From assembly GCA_022496805.1 (NCBI GenBank), contig CM040107.1, forward strand, positions 6,716,501-6,780,500: a stretch of 64,000 nucleotides of DNA, read 5' to 3'. Shown piece after piece: positions 45,881-57,075 of the stretch (positions within the stretch are counted from its first letter, which is position 1; the number at the start of each line of letters is the position of its first letter). Source of the stretch: Pohlia nutans (Eukaryota; Streptophyta; Bryopsida; Bryales; Mniaceae). The notes beneath the pieces are model-generated. The model saw only the letters and a list, made by a program, of their open reading frames with translations. It did no database searches and was not told the origin of the DNA. The position numbers and the translations under genes were made by a program.

Positions 45881-47118
45881 TGGTTAGCACAAGATCGTTG
45901 TTGCTGTGGATGCCTCTAATCAATTGCACCATGAGCAGACAGACTTACAACAAATTTCTGCTAGAAGTATTGCTGTAGCTATGTGTGCAGCGATAAAAGA
46001 CAAAAAAAACTAGATGAGTGTGAAGTTGAGGAAGGTAGCTGTGGTTGCCAACCCTACATTTGGAAATGATTTTCTCAAAGAGGTATCAAAGTGTCGCACT
46101 TCATTCTCTTTATGACCTTGTATATGTAAGCACAATTGTAATTTATGCCAACTAGGATTTGCAAATTGAGAGATATTGGATGATTAACTCTACTCCCAAA
46201 TTAACGTTAGAGAAACTCCATCTCATTACACACTCAAATTCACCGTCCTTTCTTTTTTACTCCAGAATTCTTTCCTAGTCCCCCTAAACCCTTCACGCTG
46301 CCATCTTATGCAGAAGGAATTACCACAAAGTTTACAGAGCAACGTATTTTTGACCTTATTCCTTGCCCAATGTTTTTTTCTGCTCGTGTTTTAGAATTTT
46401 TGGATCACGAAGTAGCTGAGTACGAGGGTGAGGCATCAGTTAGTGATTGAAGTGACAAAGTGGAGTCTATGTCCACATCATCTAGTCCCACGGCTTCAAT
46501 TGATGCTTTGCTAGAGGCCTATACTTTCAAGTATTAGGACGGCTATGTGTTCTCTGACACAATTGTATTTGATTGCATTGTAGTGAGACTAAAAGAGCCA
46601 TTACCTCTTTCCTTGCATTCATTCTCTTCAAATCTAAATGATTTCACTCTTACTCATTCACCCTAATTCAATTCAAAGTATTTTTCATGATTTCTTATAC
46701 ATTATATTTCTTCATACTACATTTGAATTTGGAAAACATATTTAAAAACTACTCACATGTTGGTCTTCAAATTTCAACAATATGCTTCAAATTCCTAAAC
46801 ACCAATTCATTTGATAGTCTTACATTTTATAAATTCCAACACATTGCATTGCTTTATACAACTCTTGACTTCACATTAGATTGCCTCATACATTTTCATT
46901 ATCATTAAATCTCACACATGTAATAATTTTGCCCAACTAATCATCTTATCATAGAATTTGTTTACACTGATCTCATTTCTTTCATATTGCCCCCTAAATT
47001 GTTAGCAAATAATGCCTAAATCCCAAAGCCCACGGTCATAGGTCTACCTAAAAAAACTAAAAAAAAACTGTCGGTTCTTGGGCTCACAGGCTCACAGGCT
47101 CACATACTAGCACGCCCG
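45880..47118. mobile_element. MULE copy C, right-end fragment with methylase relic
   Basis: The right terminus AGGCTCACATACTAGCACGC resembles the right end of copy B, and inside it are repeats of GGCTCACA (47080-47100). Plus-strand fragments match the methylase 3-prime exons: about 45890-46010, and about 46265-46450 reading FFPSPPKPFTLPSYAEG ... RVLEFLDHEVAEYEGE before a TGA near 46450. Then comes the conserved TTGTAGTGAGACTAAAAG phrase (46580) and a CCACGGTCATAGG box (47030). No intact left end was seen. Confidence 0.6.
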
Positions 47119-47722
47119 CTAGTCTAGCACAATTAAAAAGGTAGTACCAACTGTTTATTGTTAGTGAACTAATGCAACCATTGTACCCACAAAAAATATA
47201 CATGTGTGCAGCAAAAAAAAAATCTCTATATTTTGTCATTGTTGGGCAAATTATTTAGTTTCTATTACAATGACGCTATTGTGTGAGCGTAGAACGGAGA
47301 ACACAAGAGCGGAGAGCGGTGATGTGGAGCGCGGAGAGCATACAATCTTGCTAAATTAAAATTTTGGCTTTATTTTTTTATTTTAAAAATCTAAAATTAG
47401 ATTTTAAAAATCATTTATAGTAATTTAAAGGGACTTATGACTACTAGACCTAAGACAGTGTGTTTGCAGTGCAGAATGTAAAATTTTGCAGTCAATCTGG
47501 AAAAAATTGGGAAAAAAGGTAGAAAGGGTGATAATTGGACTAACATATAGTATTATATTTTAAAGTTCTTTTGTGAATACATGATCATTGAAGTCACACT
47601 TAGTGAGCAAGTACTCCAACCAACTACAAGTGATTGTGTTGTAATTTGTAATAAAAATCTATGATTCTACTCTCCCCCGAAGCCGCAAAACAACATCAGC
47701 AATCCATTTACCAATCTTTGGT

Positions 47723-48275
47723 TTAGAGTTTCCAGGCCACGACAAAACAAGCATCTAAAACTAAGGAATCTTGATAATCCCTGCACCCACCAAAATCTGC
47801 TGGACTTCGTCCATGCTTAGAGTGGGGGCATGGATGAAAGTGTCCACTTTGTAGTCTAGCTATCTCGGCCAATTCATTTCGACACCCAAGAATGCAATGC
47901 AATTTTTTCAGACATTGCATGATACTGAGACAATCAGAAGACGTTGGATAGAAAAGAGGTCAAGACAATGAGGAAGACGGACTGGTACTTGTTTTGCAAA
48001 AATTGGACTGATAAGAAAAGGGACATAGAGTAAGTGACTTTCTCTCTGTAGATCTACACTCAATGGGTGTCTCTCCTTCCGATTCGCTAGAGAGTTCTAT
48101 GATCGCAGGGAGATGCTCCTGTTCAACCTTGCAAAGATTCAACATAATCGTAGCAGCTGATCGAGTAGTTTGTGGAGTTTGGAATAATACCCTTCATCGC
48201 CTACGGGAACAACTAGAGGGACTTCATCACCTTCAAAATGAATTGAAGCCATTCTATACTGCACCGGATGTTTGA
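47723..48275 (-). pseudogene. Minus-strand gene fragments in MULE D (transposase 5-prime part?)
   Basis: Coding-like pieces are FEGDEVPLVVPVGDEGYYSK and LHKLLDQLL (48250-48150), then VEQEHLPAIIELSSESEGE (about 48140-48080; compare KIEPGLETIYELSDDDVPD in copy A). A third piece, LAEIARLQSGHFHPCPHSKHG, ends at 47723; it has a Cys/His cluster but no family was recognised. Stops separate the pieces. Confidence 0.35.
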
Positions 48276-48596
48276 ACACTTACAATAAGAAGTGGGACAA
48301 GGGGAAGAGAGTTTCTGTATTTATTTATTTATCAGAGATAAATATGCTAGCTGCCACCGTTAGTGATTCTGACATATTTTTTTGTTCATTTTGAATTGTA
48401 TGGTAGGAACAATACAACGTGGACCAAGTAGTTGACGATGTTATTTGAGAATGTTGGCCATAGTGGTCGAGTTTGAGAATTGATTCATGTGCAACGTATT
48501 GATAGTCAGACTCAGTAATTTCATGTCGAAGCCAAAGATAGAACTTTAGATTTTGATGGTTAAGGCAACGGAGAGGACAGATGCAACTCCGAAACA

Positions 48597-48941
48597 GTGA
48601 TACAAAACACAAAGGGACAGAGTGAGAGAGTGCAGACAAAGAAAAGAAAGAAACCGAAGCTCATATACTCAACTAGGAAAGAGATTGAGGCCGGTCGAAT
48701 GAAGCAATTGAAGACTAGATCAAGGGAAGTTGAGAGTGACTTTGGGTTACCACAGGCTGAAAATTTTGGCGAAGACGGCGTTGTGGATTTGGCGAGCAGC
48801 AGTAGATTCGGAACAATGATTCCACTGAACGACGCAGGGGGGCCATCAATGAAAACATTAATTTGCAAAGGTGACGGAGAAAACACGATAAGTGACTATT
48901 TGACACTTCTTTGCTTGTGCTTTCTAAAATTTGAAGCGTAG
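48597..48941 (+). CDS. Unrecognised 114-residue frame in MULE D
   Basis: The open frame is basic at its N-terminus (TKKRKKPKLIYSTRKEIEAG) followed by SRFGTMIPLNDAGGPSMKTL. Composition looks coding and it lies on the strand of the ORF3/methylase side. It could be an ORF3 exon. No homologous segment was confirmed in copy A. Confidence 0.3.
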   Translation: MIQNTKGQSERVQTKKRKKPKLIYSTRKEIEAGRMKQLKTRSREVESDFGLPQAENFGEDGVVDLASSSRFGTMIPLNDAGGPSMKTLICKGDGENTISDYLTLLCLCFLKFEA

Positions 48942-49089
48942 ATTTGAAAGCGTGAAAGTCACAAAGCTTTCAAACACTCTATCCTACTAGTTCCATGGCG
49001 TGACAATGTCACTTTCATGATAACAAGTGTCGTGGAAGTCTTAGAAGTCGAATAGTGTATTGAAAACCATTGAAAATCCCAGTACTGAT

Positions 49090-49440
49090 CAGTGATAGAG
49101 TCCCAAGTTTTAGAGTCGTGACAAGCCCAAGGTTTTGGAGTTTTGTCGAACTTCAAGTTTTAGAGTCAAGCCGGCTCCAGAGTTCTAGAGTCGTGACGAG
49201 CCCAAGTTTTGGAGTTTTGTCGAACTTCAAGCTTTGGAGTGGAGTCGGCTCCAAAGTTCTAGAATCGTGACGAGTTTCTTGTTTTGGAGTCGTGACGAGA
49301 CTCAGTTCTGGAGTCTTGACGACTCAAAAGTTTTGGAGTCGTGACGAGTCCCAACTTTTGGAGTCATTGAGACCCCAAATTTAAAGTCATGACGACTCCC
49401 AAATTTGGAAGTTCTGATGAGTCCCAAGTCTTGGAGCCTG
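49090..49440. repeat. Minisatellite of ~24-50 bp units
   Basis: At least ten decayed copies of TTTTGGAGTCGTGACGAGTC / CCCAAG, some arranged as ~53-bp dimers with GTCGAACTTCAAG. Confidence 0.85.
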
Positions 49441-51344
49441 AACACTTAGATAAAGTTATAAACTGGGTAAATCCATTAGTGTAGCACGAGTGCGGCCCAG
49501 AACACCGAGTAATACGTAATGAGAAGCTCATCTTAGGAGACTTGCGTTATGTTTTAACATTTGTGCCACCCCAGCCAATCACACTAGCTGAGGGCCGAAG
49601 ATTGTCTCTTAGCTGCATTTGCGCGCCGCTGATTCTTTCAAAATCTTTTCTTTTGTAGTAGGTAACCAATTAATGCCTAGACCACAACTCGGACCAGAAC
49701 GTGTCCACGCAAGTGGCCTTAGCGTGTATTCAACGGTCCACTGCTCGTTCACTAACCCGGACAGAGTGCGTCTAGTAAGGACCACTTTACGTGCACAATG
49801 CTCGCAACATAGAATTCGCTTGCACCGGGTTCTTCGCACCAAGTTCCTCGCTCGCAATCCAGGTTCCTCGCACCCGCAGATTGCTCGCATCCACAATTTG
49901 CTTGCACCCGCAGATTGCTCACCAACTTAAATTATTCAACGAGGCACTCGCAGCCACAGAGCTTTTATTGCCTGTCTTGCTAGCAGCCACGGAGGTTTAG
50001 AATTGCGTAGGAAACGAACCCCCGCACGTCTCGCAGCTAGGATGCCACAACCACGTAATTGCAATTTGAAGCCAGAACCACGTATTCATCACCAAGATTA
50101 CAGACCACAGATCTTTTCTTCTTGAACCAGCACTACAGAACTTGCACCGTATCACTCGAAGCACGAACTCGCACCATATCTACGTGGCGAGTATAAACAT
50201 TTAAATTTGGAGCTACATTTCTTAGTAGCCATTCAATCATCAAATGTACGTTTATGAGTATTCTCAACAATCACTCAAGCTTAGAACGCTCATGTGCATG
50301 ATTTAATTTGCGTTGAATCAAACTACTGTTGTGCAGGTGGAGCAACGTGTATGTGAGATACAGGAGAATACCCGCGTGGAAAACCAAGAGAGCACAGTGA
50401 GCATAAAGCGAATCCAAGGACTAGTTGATGCGCAGGTACGATCATTCCACTGCATTCAATAGCCTTTGGGAATTGTGTTTAATGTGACGACCACACTCGG
50501 ATTCATTCTAATTGAACTGCCGGGACTCGTGAATTTGAGACTCATGAGAGTTCCCAGTGTTTGCTCTAGGGACTATGCAATTTTTAGCTCGTATTAGGCT
50601 CCTCTTTAGCTTCCCAGTCTCTCGAGATTCTTCAAAGAATAGCTTCTGAGACGCTCAAGAGATTACATAATGTAAAGATCGTGGCGCTCGTAAAATTCTG
50701 CAATGTCTTGCTTGTCAACTTCTGTTGTGTCCTGCTTGTGAAATTCTGCCGTGGTGCTCATGAAACTCTTCTTGAGTGGTTCTCCTCATGGGACTCATCA
50801 ACTCTCGTGGCGCGGGAGTTCTATTTTTTTTTTTCAAAAAATTGGGACCTTCCTGGAGCTCTCTATCTTGTGTTGATTGCCGCGGCCTTTGTGGAGCTCT
50901 GACTCTCTCTTATTTAGGTGAGCCTGTGTGATTCCTTCCAAGATGATGCAATGCTATAGTTGAGATATGCTCGGCTTTACAAGCTTTACGAGTCCCATTA
51001 CTTTATGTGTTGCGAGCTATATGTGTTGCGAGCATTACATATTGCGAGCTTTATGTGTTATTACATATTACGAACGTGAGAATACCGAGTGATAAGAATG
51101 AATCGTGAAAGCACAGAGTGTTCTTAAGAATGCGAGCGGGACAAGTGAATTTGTAAATGACCAGTCTCAATAGCCTTAGTGCCAAGTCCATTTGCTTTCA
51201 ATTACGTTAATCAAGAATTTTCTCTATACCTCACGGTGAAAATCTACAAGCTCTAGGTTTAAGGGAAGCTTAACAAGAAGGGTTCTAACTCGATAGTAAC
51301 AATGGATTGATATGCAAGGTATTCAAGTACCATTTTCTTGCGCA
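49441..51344. other. Region with isolated exon-like segments, no gene assembled
   Basis: A plus-strand exon-like segment at 50338-50435 lies between a GTGCAG acceptor and a GTACGA donor and reads VEQRVCEIQENTRVENQEST. The rest is low-information DNA with CTCGCACCCGCAGATTG repeats near 49845-49920 and 'cgtgaaattctg' repeats near 50685-50760. Confidence 0.3.
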
Positions 51345-52226
51345 ATGGCCACCGGCCCGGGGCTCCCAGTACCTTGCATAATGGGAGAGGCTCCACCACG
51401 ATGTCCTCGTCACGTGCAGCATGCAGTGGTATGTTCTACTTCATCCCGTAAGTTTATTCAAATTCATTAAATTTTGAAAATACATAATTGGTAGAGCAGC
51501 TAAAATCTTCAAGTTTTTAGCTGCTCACTCGTCACTCAAGTGGCGCGCGAGCAGTAAAAAAGGGCAAACATTTACTCCCCCTGGGGGCGGGGTAAATTTG
51601 TCTAACTTTTTCGTGCTTGCGCGCCAATCGAGTGGCAAGCGACCTGAAAAAATTAAGCAAATATTAATCCTCCCTGAGAGGGTAGATTTGTCTACCTTTT
51701 AGTTGCTCACGCGCCACTCAAGTGGCGAACGAGCTTTAAAAAAAAAGCATACATTTATCCCCCCCCCTCCCCCTGGGGGGAAGTGGCGGTACCGCCATCC
51801 CTCGGGGGGGGGTAAACTCAATCACATTTTTTGCTCTTAGAGTTGTCTACTTTAAAGCTTTAGAATGTCTAGCTGCTAAATGTAGGTTTCAGAAACCTCA
51901 GCTCCTTAATACTTCATAATTGTTATTACCACGCATCTTATGTAGTGTTTATCGTACAGCGTTCCATTAATATTGTTCACGATACTCAACCAAATGTGCG
52001 TCGCCAAGATATGGAGGAATCCCAGGATGAGAACGCTGCTAAGCCTCTTCTTTTGCCTGAGGTATTATTTTTATTCCAAAACAATCTAGGTATATGATTC
52101 ATGTCATTTCATTGGTTTGTGTGCATCATTCTCATTCCCTCTCGATTCTTGTCATAGGTTTCAGTTGCGGATAATGCAGCTCACTTGGTTGAGGTTATCA
52201 ACCTCAATGAACATAATATTCATTAA
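51345..52226 (+). CDS. ORF3-like three-exon gene fragment (MULE D)
   Basis: Exons 51345-51428, 51960-52061 and 52158-52226 have GT-AG borders, all phase 0, and total 255 nt (84 aa plus TAA). The start ATG (MATGPGLPVPCIMGE) may be internal if upstream exons exist. The middle exon is acidic (RRQDMEESQDENAAKP). The last, VSVADNAAHLVEVINLNEHN, matches the ends of ORF3 in copies A and B. The first intron carries the same GC-rich hairpin repeats as copy B. Function unknown. Confidence 0.45.
51560..51835. repeat. GC-rich hairpin repeats in the ORF3-like intron
   Basis: There are two short units (ACTCCCCCTGGGGGCGGGGT; CCTCCCTGAGAGGGT) and one long one (CCCCCTGGGGGG ... GCGGTACCGC ... GGGGGGGGTAAA). 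They are separated by 'ttttagctgctcac..cactcaagtggcg' blocks, like those at 41770-43720. Confidence 0.75.
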
Positions 52227-52440
52227 AATGAGAGAATTGGGACCTCTCAAAATCATATCTCTCATTTTCAAGGGGGAGGATTGAATCTAAATGGGTTGTC
52301 AATTTAGGTGGATAGTTAGTACATATATCCTATGGAAGTTGGAATTTCCATTAAAACGAGAGTTACCGAAAGAATGATCGGTCCTAGTTGAAAGGAGGAG
52401 TTTCCATTAAAACGAGAGTCATGAAACGAACGGTCGATTC
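52223..52440. repeat. Short interspersed direct repeats
   Basis: 'tttccattaaaacgagagt' occurs at about 52347 and 52389, with a diverged copy 'attcattaaaatgagagaat' at 52221. Origin unknown. Confidence 0.5.
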
Positions 52441-52505
52441 GAAACTAATATAGTACCATTTTAAATATAAAAAAATGACTATGTATAAGGGAGTGGTTTA
52501 TCATC

Positions 52506-52700
52506 TCCTGGACACCAAGTCATGAGCTCAATGGTTGGTTGTGAGTGGGTGTTTATCTCATATAGGTGGTCCGGGTTCGATTCCCATTGAATTCGTTTGA
52601 GCGGATATGAGATATGCATGACTTGGTGCTGCTAAGTGAGCCTCGGCCGGCAGGAAATTTGTAACAACCAACCAGCCCCGTACCCTAAACTGTGACAAGT
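52506..52700 (+). mobile_element. tRNA-derived SINE candidate
   Basis: It has a perfect pol III B box GGTTCGATTCC at 52574-52584 and an A-box-like TGAGCTCAATGG at 52523-52534, 51 bp upstream. A unique body follows, then CTAAACTGTGACAAG. It does not fold as a complete tRNA by eye. 'caagtcatgagctc' and 'gcatgacttggtg' flank it as an inverted pair. Confidence 0.45.
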
Positions 52701-53375
52701 GCTTAACGCGCTAACAAAAAAACAGTGGTCTTAACCACTAAACCTTTTATATATACTTGTTTTTAAAATCAAACACATACAATTAATCTTTTAAGGAAAA
52801 CGGATCAAATATACAAAGAAGTAAACGTACAATGTAATAGTAAATATATTAATAAAATATAAATATTGCACTTGCAATACGTATTTTTTTCCTAAATCAA
52901 AACACTTAGTCTTTGAAATGGAAATCTTCAACTTCAAAGTGATACACGCAAATATAAAATGACAAATAAGTGAAAAGAAATCTACAACGTCTAATGAACT
53001 AGTCATAGTATAGACTCTATATCGCTTACATCAAAGCGCAAAGTATCACAATAATAGTCAAATACACACTATCACATAGACGTAGCAAGCAAGCCATACT
53101 CTCCATCGCCTCCAAAGGCTCCAATCAACAGCGGCTTAAGTAGAATTATACAAAGCCAAACTTTGGTTAATGACTTCGATCTGAGGTGATGGAATTTTGA
53201 TCATGCACTCGATAGTACCTCGTTTAATCCTAGACTTCCATGCTGTCATCAAAGCATTTGTTTCTTCCCAAAGTGGAGGTTCGGTATCATCAACCTTCCA
53301 ACGCAAACCTCTCGAGGTGTCCCATCCAGTGTAGTAGCCCTAGACATTTTGATCCCTTGATGATGGACGAAAGTA
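52701..53375. other. AT-rich spacer downstream of the DUF7869 gene
   Basis: No gene or repeat was recognised. The stretch 53100-53345 could be a degenerate 3-prime part of the neighbouring transposon gene. Confidence 0.3.
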
Positions 53376-55902
53376 CTAAATGAAGACACAATTTGGTCTT
53401 TCTAGGTTACAGTTAGGATCAGACAACGCCCTAGCAATCCAAACTGGTCGAGTGTCACCATTTGCTGGTCGGATTGCAACGAAGTAGCCTTCGTAAAGGT
53501 CTCGACCCACCCTGAATGATGGCAATGGACGACCCTGCATCTGCCCGACGTAAATGTCATCCTCTGCAAACTCTTCCCGAAGGTCACCGTCCTCTGCGTA
53601 TTGATCCTCTAGAATCACTTCAACCCGAGATGTGGGCCAGAAGCCGTCATTCAAAACATTGGATGGTTGCGGAGGCTCTTGAAGCGCTACTTTCACAGCC
53701 CGCCAATAATGAATCAAGTGCTCATAGCGTCTTCTGAATTCCCCAGTGAGGTCCTCATTGCACAAATTCTCCCGATATTTGATAAATCCAGATATACCTT
53801 TGGAGATGTCTTCCACGTTCCTCATCGGACGCTGCTCAACAAGAATTGGAACTCCGCGGGGCCACAAACTCCTACCTTCGGAATCCTCCTTCCACAATTT
53901 GATCCCTCCACCTTCTTTGGGCAACCAGTCTACGTCCGTGCAAAAAATCTTGTACTTCATCACTCGACAACCAGTAGAGTCAAGGTAGAACTTGAACTGT
54001 TGTGCCTTTGTGTGCCCTACAAGTGCTTCATCTCCCTCCAGAATACTGCCTTCGATGAATCCTTTGAAATCGGGCACTTCTTCGACAAGGTGTGGGATAG
54101 TGGGGATAGATTCCACGTCCATGAAGGACTTCATGAGCAAAGGAATCGTAGGAAAGTTGTCCTTCCGCAGCAACATGCTCCACCTTCCAAACAACGCATC
54201 GATGTCGTCGTGGGTGTGACCCACCAGTATAAAAGTAACATAAACTTCACGAAATATATTTTTTGCAATGAGCAGAGACCAAAAACAAAAAACATATCTA
54301 TTCTTGTTGTCCCCGGTAGCATTGTCCATGTGCACATAGAGAACGGGCGGCAAAGGAGTTGCTAGAGGAGAGGTTCCAGCGGTAGGACGCAATGATGGTT
54401 CACAAGTCTCTGCCCCCCTTAAGCACAACATCAAACAATGGAGATGAACTTGATCCCACAAACAATTCCCCAAATGCAAACTTCGGAGGCAACTCTAGAT
54501 CCCGCAACAACTTGGCCATGGAGCCGATAGTGTAATTGGAATCGTGCGAGAATAGATCCAGGCCATAATGCGCATAGCGCACATCGCCGTGGCCATGTGC
54601 AAGCATACCAGTAACGGAAATGGGCAACTTCACAAGGCCATCAATCTCTTTACTCTTGTGGGAGAAAACCGGAGAAGCTGTTTTCGCGTGGTCCATCTTG
54701 TCATGCATGATCGTGAGACACTCGTGGGGGAAGTCTCTAGATCGGGTGCGGTTGGCGTAATAGTACTCTCGGTGCGCACGTGCAAGAGCCAGATGCTTGT
54801 CTAATCTCTTAGCCCAAAGCAATGCTTGCTGGGATCCAGCTATTGATCCCCTCCTAAGAGAATGATATTTGTCGCACATTGCGCACCAAGCGAAATTGTC
54901 ACCTGTTTTCTTTGCGTCGAACTCACTGAAGGTGGATGTCCTAATCTTGCTCAAGTTTGAAGGCGAGACATCCTTCAACCCAAACACTGCATTCACCCTG
55001 TTCACTTCGGGAATGGTGTCTTTCCACTGAAAGGTTGCCGGCAGAATCATGGAAACGACCTTCTGCCCGGACTTGAGCGTCCTCGTGCAGTGGGGCATGT
55101 GGTCCGCAGATTTCTCTAGAATACATCGCAGCGTGGCGGTGGCTTGAACGGTGTGATTACGAGGCTTCCGGATTCCCGAATTTCTATGAGGATGTGCCTG
55201 CCGCCCTTGCATCGCGTATGTTTGATAACGGTAGAATGTTGCTTCGGGGACACCTGCAATATGCATCCATGCTGGCACGCAAACATCAATACCTTCGATA
55301 GTCACAACCCTTCGGTTTTGAGAATCACGGTGAATCTGCCTGTGGATGTCCATCTTCATGTGGAATCTGAACTGGAAAGAGGTGCCTTGATACATACGTT
55401 CGCGGAAGGCACGAATCTTATCCCTCAGAAAGGGTTGAACGCAATTCTTGTTGCAACAAACTTTGCTGGAGACGGAGTTGATAGAGTCTTGAGTAAGGAG
55501 TTGCTGCGATTTGATGGAAGTCTCCCACGGCGGATTCCTCACTGTACTAGTATATCTCGACGACCTAGCGGAAGAGGGCTGCGTGAGACTAGCTTGGTGA
55601 CGGTTGTAGTTGTTGCGAAGTTCATGATCATGGAGGCTAGCTCCATTGATATGAACAAGCCGAATCGGCCAAGCCCGCAACGAGTACCTCCACTCGCAGG
55701 GGATGTCAACCTCGGAGTGACTGCGGACTATGTGAACAGCAACGTGAGTGTCTCCAAGTGGCCCGTTCGCACCGAGGACAAGATCTGAGCTGACGCTATG
55801 ACAAGTTCCGTCCCCAACATGCAAGCCGCCGTCATTGAAGAGAGCTATACGCTGAGTATTCCACTGACGCCGTGGAATGCCTTCACAATCCGGAACCTCC
55901 AC
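53376..55902 (-). pseudogene. DUF7869-type transposon protein, one frameshift
   Basis: Two overlapping minus-strand frames (55902-54400 and 54479-53376) join if one base of the six-C run 54413-54418 is an insertion. The 5-prime frame has a Cys/His region (KVCCNKNCVQPF), WMHIAGVPEATFYRYQTYAM, an AWCAMCDKYHSLRRG zinc-like site and DKMDHAKTASPVF. The 3-prime frame has YVHMDNATGDNKNRYVFCFW and VGHTHDDIDALFGRW. The three acidic motifs (DKMDHAK, HMDN, GHTHDDID) are the signature of DUF7869 proteins, thought to be RNase H-fold transposase-like proteins in plant and other eukaryotic genomes. The C-terminal ~200 residues have no known domain. The N-terminus (first ~100 residues) is uncertain. The frameshift may be a sequencing error. 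No terminal repeats of the host element were found. Confidence 0.7.
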
Positions 55903-56200
55903 GTCGAGTGTGTGTTGTGCCTCAGCTTCATTTCCGAGGAGTCGAGTCCAGCAATGGAGATGCGAGCAGGGTCCATGGCACCAGTACAGAACCTGAAGAT
56001 ACCTGAAAGATGGTAAGCCCGAAAGTTAGAGGATAGAACATTGGAGATGGCTCCCCATATACTTGATTAGCTCGTGGCGAGCTAAATCTCAAGAGAGATT
56101 CGGGAGATGAACATATTGAACTGGAGGGAATCGAAAGTGAAAGGGTGGATACTCTTGCAGTTCCGAGCGGAAGGCTATGGTCAATCATCGGATTTCGTTT

Positions 56201-57075
56201 AGGTCGAATCGACCTCATCTGTCTTGACCATGTCTCAATGTAGGTCCGCTAGACCTAAATTATATCGATCCAGAGCTGTAGAGTCTTAGATTCGATAATC
56301 ATCTCAACTTAGGTCGGGTCGAGCTAACCTGATGTGAAGAATTTCCTCATCCATCCGGCTATATGATGTACGTGCGAGGAGAGGTACCTCAGCTGAGGTC
56401 GACAGGATCTGACTTGAAATTTGGGGTGACAGATATGACTCACCGCTCGGTTTTCAACAGAAGATAACTATCTGGGGTAGTTTAGGTCGAGTTGACCTCA
56501 AATGTTGATACAGCTGACCCATACGAAAGGGTATCGGTGAGATGAGATTTGAATGCCCTATCAATTTAGGTTGCCTCGATCTAAATAGAGGAGAACAGAT
56601 AGCTTCGAACAATATATAGAATGTTTACAGAAAGGAAGGTCTAGATATACTTTAGATCGGATCGACCTGAATTAGGATGATCACATTACATGCCATATAC
56701 GGAGTTCAGCTCGACCCGACCTGAAGAAGCAATAAGATGCCATGTGATCAAGTCTGGCGTACTCGCTTGATTTAGGTCGAGTCGACCTAAACCAAACGAT
56801 AAATCTCCCGCATGAAACAGGCTACAATATGGTAAAGTAGGTGATACTTAGGTCGAGTCGACCTAAACTGGAGGATCAGTCTAGCTCCAGTACAATGCTA
56901 GATGTATGAAACGTTTGTGCCAATTAGGTCGAGTCGACCTAAACAGCAAGATGAATATCGCTCCGGTATAATTATTAATGTAGGTATCGTTGGTGCCAAT
57001 TAGGTCGACACGACCTAAATTGGTGGAAGGCTCTCCCTCGCTTAGGAAGCGATATAATCAGGTCGAGTTGATCTA
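56201..57075. repeat. Array of ~13 palindromes TTAGGTCGAGTCGACCTAAA upstream of the DUF7869 gene
   Basis: Palindromic cores occur near 56201, 56241, 56309, 56391, 56483, 56565, 56651, 56707, 56771, 56848, 56924, 57000 and 57060. The last regular ones are 75-77 bp apart. The best copies (56771, 56848, 56924) are nearly perfect. Linkers such as 'gctccagtacaatgctagatgtatgaaacgtttgtgccaat' are also repeated. The array covers the promoter side of the transposon gene. Confidence 0.9.

Larger units (their letters stand above)
47268..52226. mobile_element. MULE copy D, left end identified, right end not found
   Basis: The left terminus CAATGACGCTATTGTGTGAG aligns with copy B's left end, and homology continues for about 400 bp through the GAGC-rich repeats (47285-47340) and the 'gacttatgactactagacctaa' box. 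Transposase 5-prime fragments lie on the minus strand, and ORF3-like exons and hairpin repeats on the plus strand, the same layout as copy B. The methylase part and right terminus are not visible, so the right limit given is only the last homologous exon. It may be several broken copies. Confidence 0.5.

Noticed and set aside
53516..55788. Several plus-strand frames of 60-230 residues opposite the DUF7869 gene
   Set aside because: Antisense shadows; the conserved DKMDHAK, HMDN and GHTHDDID motifs are all on the minus strand.
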